Shown: positions 13,031-25,562, counted from the first letter of the stretch. The stretch is 64,000 nt of DNA from Epiperipatus broadwayi (GCA_028023455.1 JAQFVV010006721.1:306640-370639); one strand, 5' to 3'. Notes: generated by a model from the letters alone, not told the origin. Translations and numbers: made by a program.

Positions 13031-13320
13031 CCACTAAACATCACATGATCACCATCTCTTACACTAACACATAATTGTTATTAAACAGATAAAACTCTCC
13101 ATACAGTAGTGCCACCCTGTGCCAACCAGAGTAAGATCTAGGTGCAGTGCTCTCAGATCCAAGGCTCCTCACTGATGAATGCCACAAGCCAGAAAGTATT
13201 CTGGGGATATTGGATGAATAGGCACTAGATAAGGATTTTATGCACAATCCTTCTGGCATCCATTGATTACTCTGGTTGGCACAGGCTGGCACTACTGTGT
13301 GGAGAGTTTTGCCTGTTTAT
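13031..13320. mobile_element. foldback element FB-1, copy b, with outer flank
   Basis: The outer flank ccactaaacatcacatgatc (from about 13031) leads to the inner end ttaaacagataaaactctcc (13081); the right arm closes at gagagttttgcctgttta (about 13316). Part of the left arm is deleted, so the hairpin is short. It sits inside the larger inverted repeat, at the inner edge of its right arm, and so inserted into it. Confidence 0.72.
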
Positions 13321-13324
13321 ATAA

Positions 13325-14895
13325 AAAGTGGTTGATGTCACTGCTATTTTTCCACCACATCAAAAATAAAAAAACAATTAGCAAATATTAAAATAACAAA
13401 AATTTAAACAAATGTCTAAAAAACTTCTATAGGTGTTTGTTGTGTTAGTAATTAATAAAACAATTACATGAAATTTACAAAAACTCAACAAATACTTCTT
13501 TAATCTTTATTGCTGGACAAAACATTCTTATTTTTTCCCCTGCTTTACAACAAATATTTGAAATACCCGGACATCACAAGAACAAGCCTAATATAGTCTT
13601 TCTGTTTCCTATCCCCATTCAGGTATTTACAGGTAATATTATAATTATTTGTTGATAAAAAATAATCAACATAAAATAAGTATTTCTCACATAATTATTG
13701 TAGGGATTTCACTCAGGCAAACATTTGTATTTTTAAGATTATAAACATTTTAAAATTCATTTTAATTTTTTAATCGGGTTTTTTTTTTTTTTATCATCTT
13801 AAGTATTATGAAGTTGCTCCGATGTAACGGTTTCACAACATCATGTGACACCCACCGCTAAGTCTCCTTTTCCCTTTTCCAATGCTTTATGAAAATGTGA
13901 CTTGTAACTTTCACTCACTCTCAGTTAATAAAGAAATCTATTTTCTGATCAATAATCAACATAAATTAATTGTTGTGATAATATAGATTTAATATTTTTT
14001 TTGTTAATTGTAATATTAAATATTTGGGTTTAAGCATGTTAATTCTTGCATTAGTTTACGCATTATTTTAAAAGTAAAATACTTTAAGAATGTTTTGATT
14101 TCGCTAGTAGTTTATTTTTTGTCATTTTCTAATTACTAATAAACGCGAAATATTTGAGTTTTTTTTTCATTTAGCATAATATCTATAGTATCTTGAATAA
14201 TATTTCTCTTGTAATTAATTGAACATTTTACTTTGATAGTTTGTAAACATTTTTCTATATTCTGCTACCATATTGTACGATTTTAATATTTCTCTCATAA
14301 ATGTACATTTGATGAAATTTACAATGTGATGCTTGTTAATTGAAAAATTAAAATACTTTGCTACAATCTGAAAATTGTTGAAATTTTTATTTTTTCATTT
14401 GACATAATGTCATTAGGGTCTTGGCTTTAATATTTGGTAATTACCATTTTTCTTGGCTTTAATATTTGGTAATTACCATTTTAGAAGATATTCTAAAACA
14501 TTTTTTTTGACAATCCATATTAGTTTAATACTGTATTCTGGGGACAAAATATCAGTAAAGTTTTATAGCTTATGAAATTTTTATTTTTTCATTTAATATA
14601 ATGCGTTAGTGTTTTGATTTTAATATTTATTAATTACCATTTTAAAAGACATTCTAAAACTTTGACAACCCACATTAGTTTAATATTGTATTCTGGGGAC
14701 AAAATATTAATAATAATTTTTTTTTTTATGAAAATTAAAATTTTTGATGTAGACGGGACAAAATATCTGGAACAACTTGTTTTTTAATTCTGGTGGCTTT
14801 ATTTAAGATTATTCATCACTTGATTATATCAGCAATAATTTTAGGCTTCTTCTGTAGTCCAAAATGACAGAGAGTATGCACTAAATTAACACCAA
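13325..14895. repeat. right arm of the 5.4 kb inverted repeat
   Basis: Inverted counterpart of 9520-11285 (see that entry). The pairing can be followed from ccaccacatcaaaaata (about 13356) outward to the gagagtatgcacta region (about 14870). Indels and point differences are many, so the duplication is old. No coding frame is conserved between the arms. Confidence 0.65.
14370..14705 (+). repeat. two tandem units of about 190 bases plus a 31-base duplication
   Basis: The unit from gaaatttttattttttcatt to tattctggggacaaaatat occurs twice. Inside the first, cttggctttaatatttggta recurs 31 bases later. These are internal repeats of the inverted-repeat arm. Confidence 0.7.
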
Positions 14896-15218
14896 TTTAA
14901 TTAACAATATGTGCGCACTATATATCTTAGATAATTATAGAGTGAATGAATTGTAAAGTAAAAATTATTAATGCAAAATATAAAAATAATCATATAAAAA
15001 TTTCATAAATATACCAAACATAAAGTGATCAAAAATCAATAAATTAACATCATTTACTTGATAAAGCTTTTCAAAATATACATATATTAATTTTATTGCT
15101 TAATAGATTTTTACTGTATGACAAGCTGAAAAGAAAAATAGTTTTAACTAGTCAAATATTTGTTTATTAATATTTCTGGATATATAGATATTCATTATAT
15201 ATCTGTATGTGTACTTAC

Positions 15219-15328
15219 TTCATAAGTCCGAAGTGAATATTTTTGAAGAAAAAATCCAACTGATGCTAAACAGAGGGCACAACCTTCGCGAGTTTGGATA
15301 AGTGAAAATGAGTTTGCAGCGAAACTTG
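15219..15328 (-). CDS. candidate host-gene exon (2 nt + 36 codons)
   Basis: On the minus strand GGATTTCTTTTAATTTTAG is a strong acceptor and the segment ends at GAA|GTAAGTACA, a near-consensus donor. The only fully open frame reads SFAANSFSLIQTREGCALCL then ASVGFFLQKYSLRTYE. GC content is visibly above the flanks. It starts with 2 nt of a split codon and ends in phase 0, matching the phase-0 start of 682-774. The hydrophobic centre (CALCLASVGFFL) could be part of a membrane segment. Product not recognised. One of the two best exon candidates in the window. Confidence 0.58.
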
Positions 15329-15329
15329 C

Positions 15330-15615
15330 TAAAATTAAAAGAAATCCATAAAGAATATATATTTAATATTTTTTATTTAAAAAATGCTTTATTCCATATA
15401 AAGATATTTATAAACACTGTTACATTTACAAGGAAATGATTATTTTTTAATATGAAATGTGTAATGCTTAGGGATTCATAAAAAGTTTAACCATGAAAAG
15501 TGACCAAGCACAAATCTTATGCTTCAGAAACTGCCATTCTATTACTGACTAAAGGCACACTAGACATCAAGTGTAGTATATTTTATGTATTTTCCCAAGA
15601 TCTTTTGTATCTATT

Positions 15616-15646
<31 letters not shown>

Positions 15647-17035
15647 ATAGATATTTGTCTGACACTAAATTTGAAATTATATATATATACACATACAGAA
15701 TGAGGCAGTGAAGTCTCCAAATGCAAAAGGTTTAGACAGAGCTCAAGTATATTTATAATAATTACAGAATCTTCAATATAGAAGAGCAAGTAAAATAAGA
15801 CTGTAAAATACAAAATTGATTGACAGAAAAATAACTAATTGGTGTAAATAGTCTGTGTAGGATTTAAAGAGTGATCATTTTATTTGTCAGCAATCCAGAA
15901 TTATATAATAAATTTATAAGTTTTCTTTATTGACAATAATGTAAAGTATCACAGATATAATAATTTATTCATTATACAAATTAATAATTAACCATATATT
16001 TAGTCCATAAAATATATATGCAATTGAAATGTAGGAGTGTGTTTACATGCATTTATGATCATGCACAAATTCAACAATAAAATAATTATTATTTAATGCA
16101 ATAAATAATTTTTAATTAAAATAGAATTAATTAAGATAAAAACTAAAAATAGTTCAAATTAAACTTGTGTATCTTAAATTAGTGATATCATGAAATATGG
16201 ACATTTACATTGGCTCAGATTTAAGTTATTTATATATAATTAATTGTTAACTAAAAAAAGTCTAAATGCCAAAATTCTACCTACCTATTATCTGTCTATT
16301 TTGATATGAAAATCAGAAAATCAGATGTCTGACTTCATTTGATTTCTTGTTAGCTAAAAAATGAGTTTAGAATTCTACTGCTACCTGAAGCCAATATTTT
16401 GTTAGAATCTACTGAAACCAAAATTCTATATGAAGGATATGAAATATGAAGATAAGATGTTTTACATGGGATTTTTCAATTACAAATGTAATTTACAATG
16501 CCATTATGTTTTTTGTATGATGATATTGAAAAGATAAAATGTTTTATAAAATTTTAAGCCTAGAAATGGTTATAGGGTGTGCTGAAAACCTGTACTGAAA
16601 TTAATTAAATTGGAAATTAACTGTTATGAGAAAAAAAAACCCCAATGATGAAACATATTAAAAAGTATATTGTTGTCTATATTTTTAAAAAATAAATTAT
16701 ACAAAATCAAAAAGTTTTACTTCAAAAATTGTTGTTTTCAAATATAATTTTAACAGCAATTGTTTTAACAAATAGAACTTTGTTCTTGTATGAAGTGAAT
16801 TTTCCAGGAAAATAGATAATTCAGAAACATTATGTGAACGTAAAAATTCAATTCTAAAGAATTCTTTTCCAAAAAAGAATTTCTTTATATGTTCTGATTT
16901 TTTTTAAAAAATCTAAATCCCAGTAAAATATTAAAATCTTACTTTTAAAAAAGCTGTTTCAGTATATAATTGTAAATATGTTTTTGTAAAAATTTTGTTT
17001 TTGAAAAATAAAAAAACATTTTACTGATGGATACC
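15330..17035. other. AT-rich sequence, no gene seen; (TA)n at about 15622-15648
   Basis: Only a short TA dinucleotide run and A/T-rich spacer. Frames at 15500-15813 are chance. Confidence 0.45.
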
Positions 17036-17039
17036 TATT

Positions 17040-17935
17040 ATAATGGAAGTCAATCTCTGATAATGCACTATTTCTTAAATATTATATATCTCTGTGTACT
17101 CTTTTGCCAGTAAGAATTTAAAAAACTTAAGTGAATCACTTAAGTTTAGAGTGTACATTTTATATACACCAACTCTTACAGACCATGCTTAAATCAGGGC
17201 TTAAGTCTATTGTGTGCCTAATGTTATAATCAAATGTTCAATTTTAAAAATCTATTTAACCCATTGCAGGATAAAGACATTGTCTCATTTTTAACCACCT
17301 ACGATTAGATGAACATGACTTATAAATGTAAACCTATTATTATATAGCACTGAAAACTTTGAAATTATTCAAACGGAAGTCAATCTCAGATAATGCAGTA
17401 TTTATTAAATATTATAAATCTCTGTGCACTCTTCTAGTAAGAATTTAAAAAACTTGAGTGACTCACTTAAGTTTCTATATACACCAACTCTTATAGACCA
17501 TGCTTAAATCAGGTCTTAAGTCTATTGTGTGCCTGAACTTATAATCAACTATTCAATTGTACAAATCCATTTAACCAATCACAGGAGAAAGACAGTGTCT
17601 CATTTTTAACCACCTACAATTAGACAAACATGACTTATGAATGTAAACCTATTATTATAAAGCACTGAAAACTTTGAAATTATTCAAACGGAAGTCAATC
17701 TCTGATAATGCACTATTTCTTAAATATTATAAATCTAAGCGCACTCTCCCGCCGGTAATAGACTCAAGCGCTGATTTAAGCATGGTCTGTAAGAATTGGT
17801 GTATATAGAATGATACGCTCTAAACGTAAGTGATTCACTTAAGTTTTTTTAAATTTTTATCAGTGGGACAGTCCACAAAAATTTATAATATTTAATAAAT
17901 AGAGCATTATCAGAGATTGACTTCCATTTGAATAA
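17040..17935. mobile_element. tandem units of about 320 bases closed by an inverted end
   Basis: Units start at about 17044, 17372 and 17690 with ggaagtcaatctctgataat; the second ends aaattattcaaac before the next begins. The third unit breaks off and the sequence then runs in reverse, ending gcattatcagagattgactt (about 17907-17926). The block thus begins and ends with the same inverted sequence, like a tandemly amplified MITE. Non-coding. Confidence 0.65.
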
Positions 17936-18128
17936 TTTACTGATGTATATAAATTAAGAAAGATTGGAAAAAGAGGGTATATACAGATGATGCCATTCAC
18001 ATTACTTATGATTCAATTTTATAATAAAGTGAATTTGAATTTTAAGAACAGATTTGCTACAATATCTTCAATATTATTATTCTTGACATTTAAATAAATA
18101 ATATTGGATCATTTTCTCTTAGCCAACA

Positions 18129-18335
18129 TTCATCATTATCATCATCATTGTCAATCATTATCAATCCACTGCAGAATGAAGTTCTCTCCAAGTTCAATCC
18201 ATCTTTTCTGATCTCTAACCTGTCTTCTCCACATCATCCCTGCACACTTTCTTATTTCATCCATCCATCTCACATATGGTTTCTTTCTCGGTCTTTTACA
18301 AACTCTTAGAATCCAGTTTTTAGCCAACATTAACA
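18129..18335 (-). pseudogene. LINE 3' fragment: C-terminus of a non-LTR reverse transcriptase protein
   Basis: The minus-strand frame contains PYVRWMDEIRKCAG, MWRRQVRDQKRW and GENFILQW. This spacing (RW-x-D-E-I-R, then Q/A-x-D-x-x-x-W, then the end) is typical of the C-terminus of a common animal LINE family. A (GAT)-type tail follows on the minus strand (18120-18160), as expected of a microsatellite 3' end. The element is severely 5'-truncated. A related tail is at 38355-38530. Confidence 0.6.
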
Positions 18336-18863
18336 ATATTTAAAAACTCTTGGAATTCATATTCCTATAGTTAAAAGTCATCTTATTCTATGATAAAATT
18401 TAAGAAAGAATAATGGGATTCATAACATGCTGAGTAACTTGAACAAAATATTAAATGAATCCCATCAATTACCTCTTACTAGGGTAGTTTTAGGAATCTC
18501 ATAAGAATGACTGTTAAAAAAACCTATCTTTGAGAACATTAAAAGCAATTTATTACAGGTAGGAACAAAACCATCCACACTCTTTGTAGCAAATTTTGTC
18601 TTTCTTACATTAATTTTTTTTCCCAATGAACTTATAAAATTCTGAATGATACTTGAAAAGAAATTATGAATACAAGATGCTATATATTTAAAATAATTAT
18701 TTTGTCTGGCTTTATCTTGCTGTTATATCTCAATTTACTGAAATATTTTTTCTTCCCTATTACATCTTTAATTTGAAAGATTTTTATAAACTTATTAATA
18801 TTATGATTACATTTAAATTAAAAAATAGCTTTTTAATTTTAATATTTACATTTATTTATTTAT

Positions 18864-19009
18864 TTAATTATATAATACTTTTTTTTTTTTTTTCTCATAT
18901 GTCATAGCATCGGCCGGGACGCGAACCCACAACTGTCTGCAACCAACTACTTGCTTGCACGGCGGATGCGATGACCTCTCGGCTAACAACGCTTGACAAT
19001 TATATAATC
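18864..19009 (-). mobile_element. SINE-A copy with poly(A) tail and target-site duplication
   Basis: On the minus strand: TAGCCGAGAGG (A box), TGCAAGCAAGTAGTTGG, GGGTTCGCGTCC (B box), CGGCCGATGCTATGACATAT, then a poly(A) run of about 15 (plus-strand T run at 18878). The flanking repeat aattatataat lies on both sides (about 18864 and 18998). The best preserved copy here and a good reference for the family. Confidence 0.8.
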
Positions 19010-19265
19010 AAAATTATATAATACTTTTAAGTCCGATTTGGTGCATAACAAGATACTTCATAATCTCTATTGTGAAAACATATTAAACCAATGACAACAC
19101 AAAAATCGTCACTCACACATCATAAAGACTGAATCTATTAACACAATCAAAAGCATAGTATTGATTATAAGGTAATATGTTTGTGTAAAGTTGTCAGTTA
19201 AAATTATATTATTGACAATACTAATTTATGTGCGTAATAATGCTTAAGGCTAAATGGGTTTATAA
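19010..19265. other. AT-rich sequence, no gene seen
   Basis: Spacer between a SINE and a hairpin. Nothing recognised. Confidence 0.4.
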
Positions 19266-19270
19266 GTAAC

Positions 19271-19408
19271 CATTAGAAAACAGTCAACATCTTAGAATCT
19301 AAAATTTAGACAATCCAATATAGATAATCAAGAATTTCAAAACAGTTTGAAATTCTTGATTGTTATCTATATTGGAATTGTCTAAGATGTTGACTAACTT
19401 CTAATAGT
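19271..19408. repeat. hairpin MITE-like inverted repeat (arms about 65)
   Basis: Arms read attagaaaacagtcaacatc... and ...gatgttgactaacttctaat, with an inner stem aatcaagaatttcaaa / tttgaaattcttgatt and a loop of about 6. A small imperfect foldback. Non-coding. Confidence 0.8.
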
Positions 19409-19879
19409 TGATTTATATATATATACTAATGCAAGCAAGTAAAAATCTCAAAAAAAAACAAAGGAAAGAAATCATTAATGTTAAATTGTTTTACTATTAT
19501 TATTAATCCAGCATAAAATTATAAAAATATTAAAGTGATGTTAACAATGAAAGCAAAACGTGAACTTGAAATTCACGATCTAAAAATAAAACATAAGACA
19601 AGATAGAACATCTTCATTCTTTTTAAGAAAAAAGGAAGGCAAATAAGTTATATTGTCAAGAAAAGATACTTGATAATTCTTAAAATCAATTTATTTGTCA
19701 TATTAACTATCCTTAATATTGAAGTTCATAAACCATTATTATTGCAATTTGAGAAAGTTGATTAAAGGACCCAACTTAATTCTATGAAGCTTATATTTTT
19801 AAATCAAAGTTATAAACCAGAAAAGAACAAACCATGCATGGCTGAGAAGTGATAAAACATTGTGGGGATGGAGCTGCTT

Positions 19880-20222
19880 GTCATACAACCAAGAGTTTCT
19901 GATATGATTATCATTTCAAATTAACATCACGACAACCACAATAATAAAAGATCTACAACATGCTACAATCAAGCAAAGAAATGATCTTAGCATAGGAAAT
20001 ATAGATCCAGATGGCAGCCGAAGGTTATCCTATGGACTACCATTCAGTTTATGCAAAGGAACTTTCTTAAGAGCAAGGATACTCACATGTTTCACAATGT
20101 GGATTACAAGATTTTGAACTATGGCTAGATTATGCTGGATTAACATCGCAAATTAATTTATATATATTTTTTATTCTTATTTTGTTTATTGAATTGGTTT
20201 CTTTCTTTTGAAACAGAGACTC
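19880..20222. other. coding-like block open on both strands, unrecognised
   Basis: GC is higher than the flanks. In one plus frame MAAEGYPMDYHSVYAKELS is followed by a stop and, in the same frame, EQGYSHVSQCGLQDFELW and a hydrophobic end (YIFFILILFIELVSFF). On the minus strand HNLAIVQNLVIHIVKHVSI and LRLPSGSIFPMLRSFLC also read open, split by one stop. Only one strand can be real; it is most likely the relic of an unrecognised repeat or ORF. Confidence 0.3.
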
Positions 20223-20224
20223 AA

Positions 20225-20950
20225 TCCATCCAACCTCCAATTATTCTAAAGGGAGGGGAACTATCAATTCTATTTTTTTAATTTTTAATTTAATAATAAA
20301 GTTTAGGGGCAGACTCCCAACTTGCTTCCCAATTGGTACATCAGTGTACTGACTTGAAAGGTGAGACTTTAATCTTATTTAATATTAAGCACTCTCACTT
20401 TGACAGTTACAATATTTTTTATGTTCAATTAACATAATTATTAATTATTTGTTATTCAGAATATATGACTAACCCTTGAATGATTGGTCTGTCCTATCAT
20501 AGATCTATATAATGCCAGAATAGGAGGGGGCTCAGGATCTGTAGGCAACTCTCAATAGATCTCAAAATATAGACAGGCAGAGTAGAAATTAATGACCAAA
20601 TGATTTCATAGAATTTTAGTCACCAAACAGTTAATTGTTAAAATATAGTTCAAAGTGTGTTCAATGTAATGTTAAATTGGAAATAGGAAATGACCATCCT
20701 TCATAAGAATTAAAGGCATGGGATAAAAAATAGTAAATACAAACGAAGGAAGATCATGCCCACACAATCATTAAATATTAGATACATACACTACTTTGTT
20801 ATAAAAATTGTGAATAGCGATCATCATCAAAATTAATTTGTTAAATATTAAATATTAAACCAAATTAGTTGTTTGTTGTTTGATTTTTCTATTTTTCAAT
20901 TAATCACACTATATGCAAATCCAAGACACTCACCAGATACAGAGTAATCA
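20225..20950. other. no gene seen
   Basis: AT-rich sequence with one slightly GC-richer stretch (20500-20580). No frame, splice pair or repeat recognised. Confidence 0.4.
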
Positions 20951-20953
20951 TAC

Positions 20954-20994
20954 CTTGAATTATAGTACATCTACATTCTCCCTGAGTTTGAACT
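20954..20994 (-). CDS. weak candidate exon (41 nt)
   Basis: The minus strand shows ATTATGCCACAG as acceptor, then VQTQGECRCTIIQ in the open frame, then a GTATGA donor. It ends with one spare nucleotide, which would combine with the two leading nucleotides of the 15219-15328 exon. Its start phase does not fit the end of 25685-25735, so another exon would be needed between them. The GAGTTCAAACTC string could instead be a tRNA-like SINE B box. Low confidence. Confidence 0.22.
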
Positions 20995-20999
20995 CTGTG

Positions 21000-21725
21000 G
21001 CATAATGAAGATCAAGTAAAGTGAAGTAAGGGAAGTTGTGCAAATGTGAATCCCATCTAACTTGATCATTAATCATCATGGGACTATTTCCTAAAACTTA
21101 GACGAATCATCAAATAACTGACTTGTTTTATCACATGTAATGCCTTCCATGAAGACTAATTGGGCGACTGTAGTTAAATGGTTGCAATTTCAAAATCAAA
21201 AGTTGTTGGACCTGAATCATATATATATGCCATCCCATTATATCTGGCTCATCCAATCATTGGGCTTAAAACACACTTAAATAGTACGATACCAGACCAT
21301 CACGTTATACTATAATGGATAAAATTGTTTTAAAAATCATTTATTTATTTTTAACTCGCTATTTCGTTATTATTTTTTTCTAAGAGGAATGATATTTATT
21401 TCATTGGAGGAAACATTTTATTTACCTTTATGCAAAGAAAAAAAACTCATTGTATTAATATTAACAAAAAAAAAAAACATGAAAAGTTAACTTTCTGATT
21501 GAAATGATTTCAGTCGATTCATACTAATTTAAGGTCTTGCGAATTAAAGCTAAGAGACTTACTTATAAAAAAATATTTCTGTAGTATAATTTTTACTATA
21601 CCAATCTTACACAAGGTAGAGACTAGTATTATTCATTAATTCTTTAAAATAATGAATGCCATCAAGTGATTTATATCAAAATTGTGAGGGCAGTAAGTTT
21701 AAAACATAAATTGAACTAATAATTT
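21000..21725. other. no gene seen
   Basis: AT-rich sequence with no supported frame or repeat. Confidence 0.4.
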
Positions 21726-21727
21726 TA

Positions 21728-22174
<447 letters not shown>

Positions 22175-22345
22175 GTGTAAGAGAATGTGATCTGAGCCAA
22201 TTAATGAGTGCTTGTTTGGCATGAAATGTGCATCTTGGGGATCATACATTTTTCCACATTTTTGGACATATTTGTTTACATCCCGCCACAAGATATCAAA
22301 AGTGAATAGAAACCAGTCCCTATCTTGTGTGAGAGCAATGTAGCG
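22175..22345. repeat. dispersed repeat C/D joined to the microsatellite
   Basis: ggcatgaaatgtgcatc is the repeat C block. It continues into cttggggatcata, ccacatttttggacatat, aaaagtgaatagaaaccagt and tgtgagagcaatg, which match 38010-38125. The minus strand of both copies stays partly open (RDWFLFTFDILWRDVNKYV here), so this may be a remnant of a coding or untranslated part of an element. Function unknown. Confidence 0.5.
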
Positions 22346-22349
22346 AAAA

Positions 22350-23050
22350 TTACACAATAGAAATATTATTAATGAAATGGATAATTTCTAGCTAATGAAT
22401 GGCTAATAAAAATTATTAATTAATTGTGAAAATCTTAAGGAAGAACTGTGAATTTATTTATGCCTTTCATTTTGTCACCAGTATTTTTTTGGACAAATAT
22501 CTAGTTTAATCAGTAGCTAAATTTCAGAAAAATAAAAGCAAGGACAAATAAATTTAGCTTAAAATAAAAATTAAAGTTTATACACATATTTTTTAACTAA
22601 TTCTCAAATTTGAATGTATTTTCCTTAATAATTTACTTAATGATGCTTGGTAGTGATAATGTATTGATTTAAATAAATATTATTCAACAAAGTTTCAAAC
22701 TTGTCGGTATGCATTTAAAATATAATTACATCAACACATATTCAAGCATTACAATTAAACAGCTTTCCTATAGAGTATACATGTTTTATTAGAAAATCAT
22801 TAAGAGAAATAATAATTAAATATAATTAGTGCAGTTTTAAAATATATTTGATGTGTATCTTAAGCATCAAAAATGATAACATAGATTTATTTATATATAT
22901 AATTATGTAAACACACATTAGGCAAAATATTAAATTCTTCAAATCCAGAAAATTTAAGCAATTGATTGTATGACAATTTAATAATTAAACAATTTAAGGT
23001 TTATTTCTTTTGATGTTACTAGCATACATGTCATTATGTGTGGAAGTATG
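22350..23050. other. no gene seen
   Basis: AT-rich spacer. No frame with splice context. Confidence 0.4.
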
Positions 23051-23052
23051 TT

Positions 23053-23992
23053 TGGTACTTTGGTATTAGTCCTGCTATGACATATTACTCCAATAACATA
23101 TTATTCTAAGTTTGCAATCGAACTTCATTGATAAAATTTGTTTAATGGAGGACTGTTTTATAATTAAAATTAAAGACAGGACTGTGATCTCTCTGATAAA
23201 AGTCATCAAAGGAAATGTGGAAGAATGTCTACAATTTGCACAGATTGCTGGAAATCCTACAAAACAGAGGAATTGTGAGGTGCTGGTTATGAGCACTTTG
23301 CAGTTAATCACACATATAACTTCACTGACCCCTCAACCAGTGTGCACATACAAAATATTGAAAGGTTATGAAAGTTCAGTCAAATGGCAAAATAAAAACA
23401 CAGAAGAACAGCATGTCAACATCTGGATTTATATTTGACTGAATTCAAGCAGATGTGAATATACAAAGAAGACTCTTTCCTTTCCATTCTAGAATACAGC
23501 ACACAGTTCAATCTGCCACAGTGATTTTTCTTTTAAAAATAATTATTAACATATTACCTTAAAGTTACATTTTGCTATCTTAAGGTTACAGTTTACCATT
23601 TTTTTAGACTGAACACATGATTTATGATGGCACAAAGCACCATGGTATGAAGGAGGGGAAGGTGTTTTTGGTGACATGCAGTTTTGCCCATAAATACACA
23701 ATTCACAAGTACCCGTTTAGTTAAATTTTAATGTCTTTTTGCCTTTCCCCCCATAATTAATATATGTTTGCATTATTTTTTTCATATTACATATGCAATG
23801 ATATCTTAGATCCAGTGACATATTATTCTAAGTTTGCAATATATTTAAAATAAAGCTTTAATGGTATTTGCAGACAAATTTTATCGATTAAGTTTGTCTG
23901 CACATTATTTTGAGACATAATCTTAAAGATCGCAAATTTAGAGTAATACATTATTGGAGTAATACATCATACGAGAACTAATACCAAGGTAC
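23053..23992. mobile_element. 940 bp terminal-inverted-repeat element
   Basis: The left end ggtactttggtattag...ttactccaataacatatt and the right end ...tattggagtaatacatcat...ctaataccaaggtacc are inverted copies of about 65 bases. A further partial end copy (gacatattattctaagtttg) lies at 23817, next to a hairpin (tgcagacaaa...tttgtctgca, about 23869-23902). The structure suggests a non-autonomous DNA transposon; no target-site duplication was certain. It carries one open frame (next entry). Confidence 0.65.
23145..23438 (+). CDS. unrecognised 97-codon frame inside the TIR element
   Basis: From the first ATG the frame reads MEDCFIIKIKDRTVISLIKV then IKGNVEECLQFAQIAGNPTK and on to a stop 97 codons later. 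It is the longest frame between the two terminal inverted repeats, and its amino-acid mix is less A/T-biased than chance frames here. No DDE/DDD motif, zinc finger or helix-turn-helix is recognisable. It could be a remnant of captured coding sequence, a truncated element protein, or chance. Confidence 0.3.
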   Translation: MEDCFIIKIKDRTVISLIKVIKGNVEECLQFAQIAGNPTKQRNCEVLVMSTLQLITHITSLTPQPVCTYKILKGYESSVKWQNKNTEEQHVNIWIYI

Positions 23993-23999
23993 CAATTTT

Positions 24000-25220
24000 A
24001 TTCATGGGCTTTTGCATTATGTTTCATGCATATGCATATGTTTATTTTGCCTTAACTTTAAACAAGCATTTTGAAAATTTCTAGTAAAAGTTTTTTTTAC
24101 AATGTGGTCACAACTGTACTTCAGTTATTATTTTAAAAATCTAGGTATCAAAAGTTCACAACCACAAATCACGTTGCTTTTATATGATACATTTTTAAAA
24201 ATATTTATACATCATTTTCTTTTTTATAACAAAAATATCTAAAATTGAACACATTATATTACTTGAACTGTTTGAGAAATGTCCTATAGAATAAAACAAA
24301 TAATAGAAGGGGATTTAGTTTGGCAACATGATTTATTTATACTCTCTTTGAATGATGCAATATCTAAGTCATAGTTACTGTTAATAGGCTCAAACTTGTT
24401 TTTAAAATTCATTGAGTGATTGTTATAAACAATACATTTTAAATATCAAACATCATCTTTATTATATCTATAATTTAAAATCAACATATTCATATATATA
24501 TTCTCACATATAAGAATAGTCTGTTATTTTGAATAAAACCTATTGCCATTAAAGCATAAAAATAAACACTATATCACTGTTTTATTAAAAGCAAAACATA
24601 TATGTGCCTTTCTTTTAAATTTATAAATGAAATTTAAATTTCAAAGAAGTTAATATTGTATTACTATTTGAAAGATAAAGGAATTGCAAATTGCTTTGTG
24701 TCCTAAAATGTTTACAATAAGTTAAATAATAGACAAAACATCATTCTGAATCTTATCAAAGACAACCCATAAGAAGATATCTACTTGCAGTTTTAGTAAT
24801 GAATAACTCTATATACAAAAAAAATGAATGGCTAAAAAAATATTTGCACATATTTAAATACTTGATCAGATGTTACAATTTGTATATATATATTGTACCA
24901 TTTGTTTTTACGGTACAAATATATTGGCATCCAGTAAGATATTTAAAAGCTAAGAAAAAAAAAAGTAAATTTAGCGATCTTTTAAAAGAAAAACATTTTT
25001 AGATTTTTTCTGATTAGTATAATTTATTTTTTAAAATGTACAATGAAAGTTAAAATTGTCGTTCGTATTTTTTTTATGTAATTAAAAATAAAAGTTAAAA
25101 TTGGAAAGAATAAATGACATGCAAATTACTGATCCAGATAAATTAAAAGAATTCAAAAAATAAAAAGATTACAATTAGAAAATTAACAGAATTCCAAAAG
25201 TAAAAAAATTACAATTAGAA
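24000..25220. other. no gene seen
   Basis: AT-rich sequence. A 67-codon frame at 24799 lacks any supporting context. Confidence 0.45.
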
Positions 25221-25370
25221 AAATCTGTTTAGAAAATTAAAGATGGCAGAGGGACTTTGTGAAAGGAGGACTTTGTAACTTAAATTTAAGAGAAAGTGTA
25301 CAAGATTATTATCTTATGTGCTGATAAAAGGACAAAAGGATGCGCATAAGTTTCAAAAACTGGATCGAGG

Positions 25371-25562
25371 TATAAAAAGAGGAGGACAACTTCGATCTGG
25401 GTCTTCTCTTTACCTTCTAGTTACATGTCTGAAAGTTGGAGGTTTCTGAGAGCATAACCTGTGGCAGTAATATACGTCTGTAAACAGGTATACCACTTGC
25501 TGTACCAAAGCTGTCACGCAAGCATGGAAACGGGACTTGTGAAGACCGCTTTTTGCAATAAA
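25371..25562 (+). promoter_or_regulatory. TATA box and AATAAA signal about 190 bases apart (solo-LTR-like or promoter)
   Basis: TATAAAAAGAGG at 25371 is followed by a GC-richer stretch with AATAAA at 25557-25562, the order and spacing found in LTR retrotransposon ends. The block may extend from about 25230 to 25700. No TG...CA ends or second copy were found, so a solo LTR is only a suggestion; a host promoter with a first exon is the alternative. The palindrome CTTACCGGTAAG at its right edge offers a donor on both strands. Confidence 0.28.

Noticed and set aside
18482-18512. 31-base minus-strand exon
   Set aside because: Fine acceptor (TTTTTTTAACAG) and GTAAGAG donor, but the phase needed by neighbours has a stop; too short to support.
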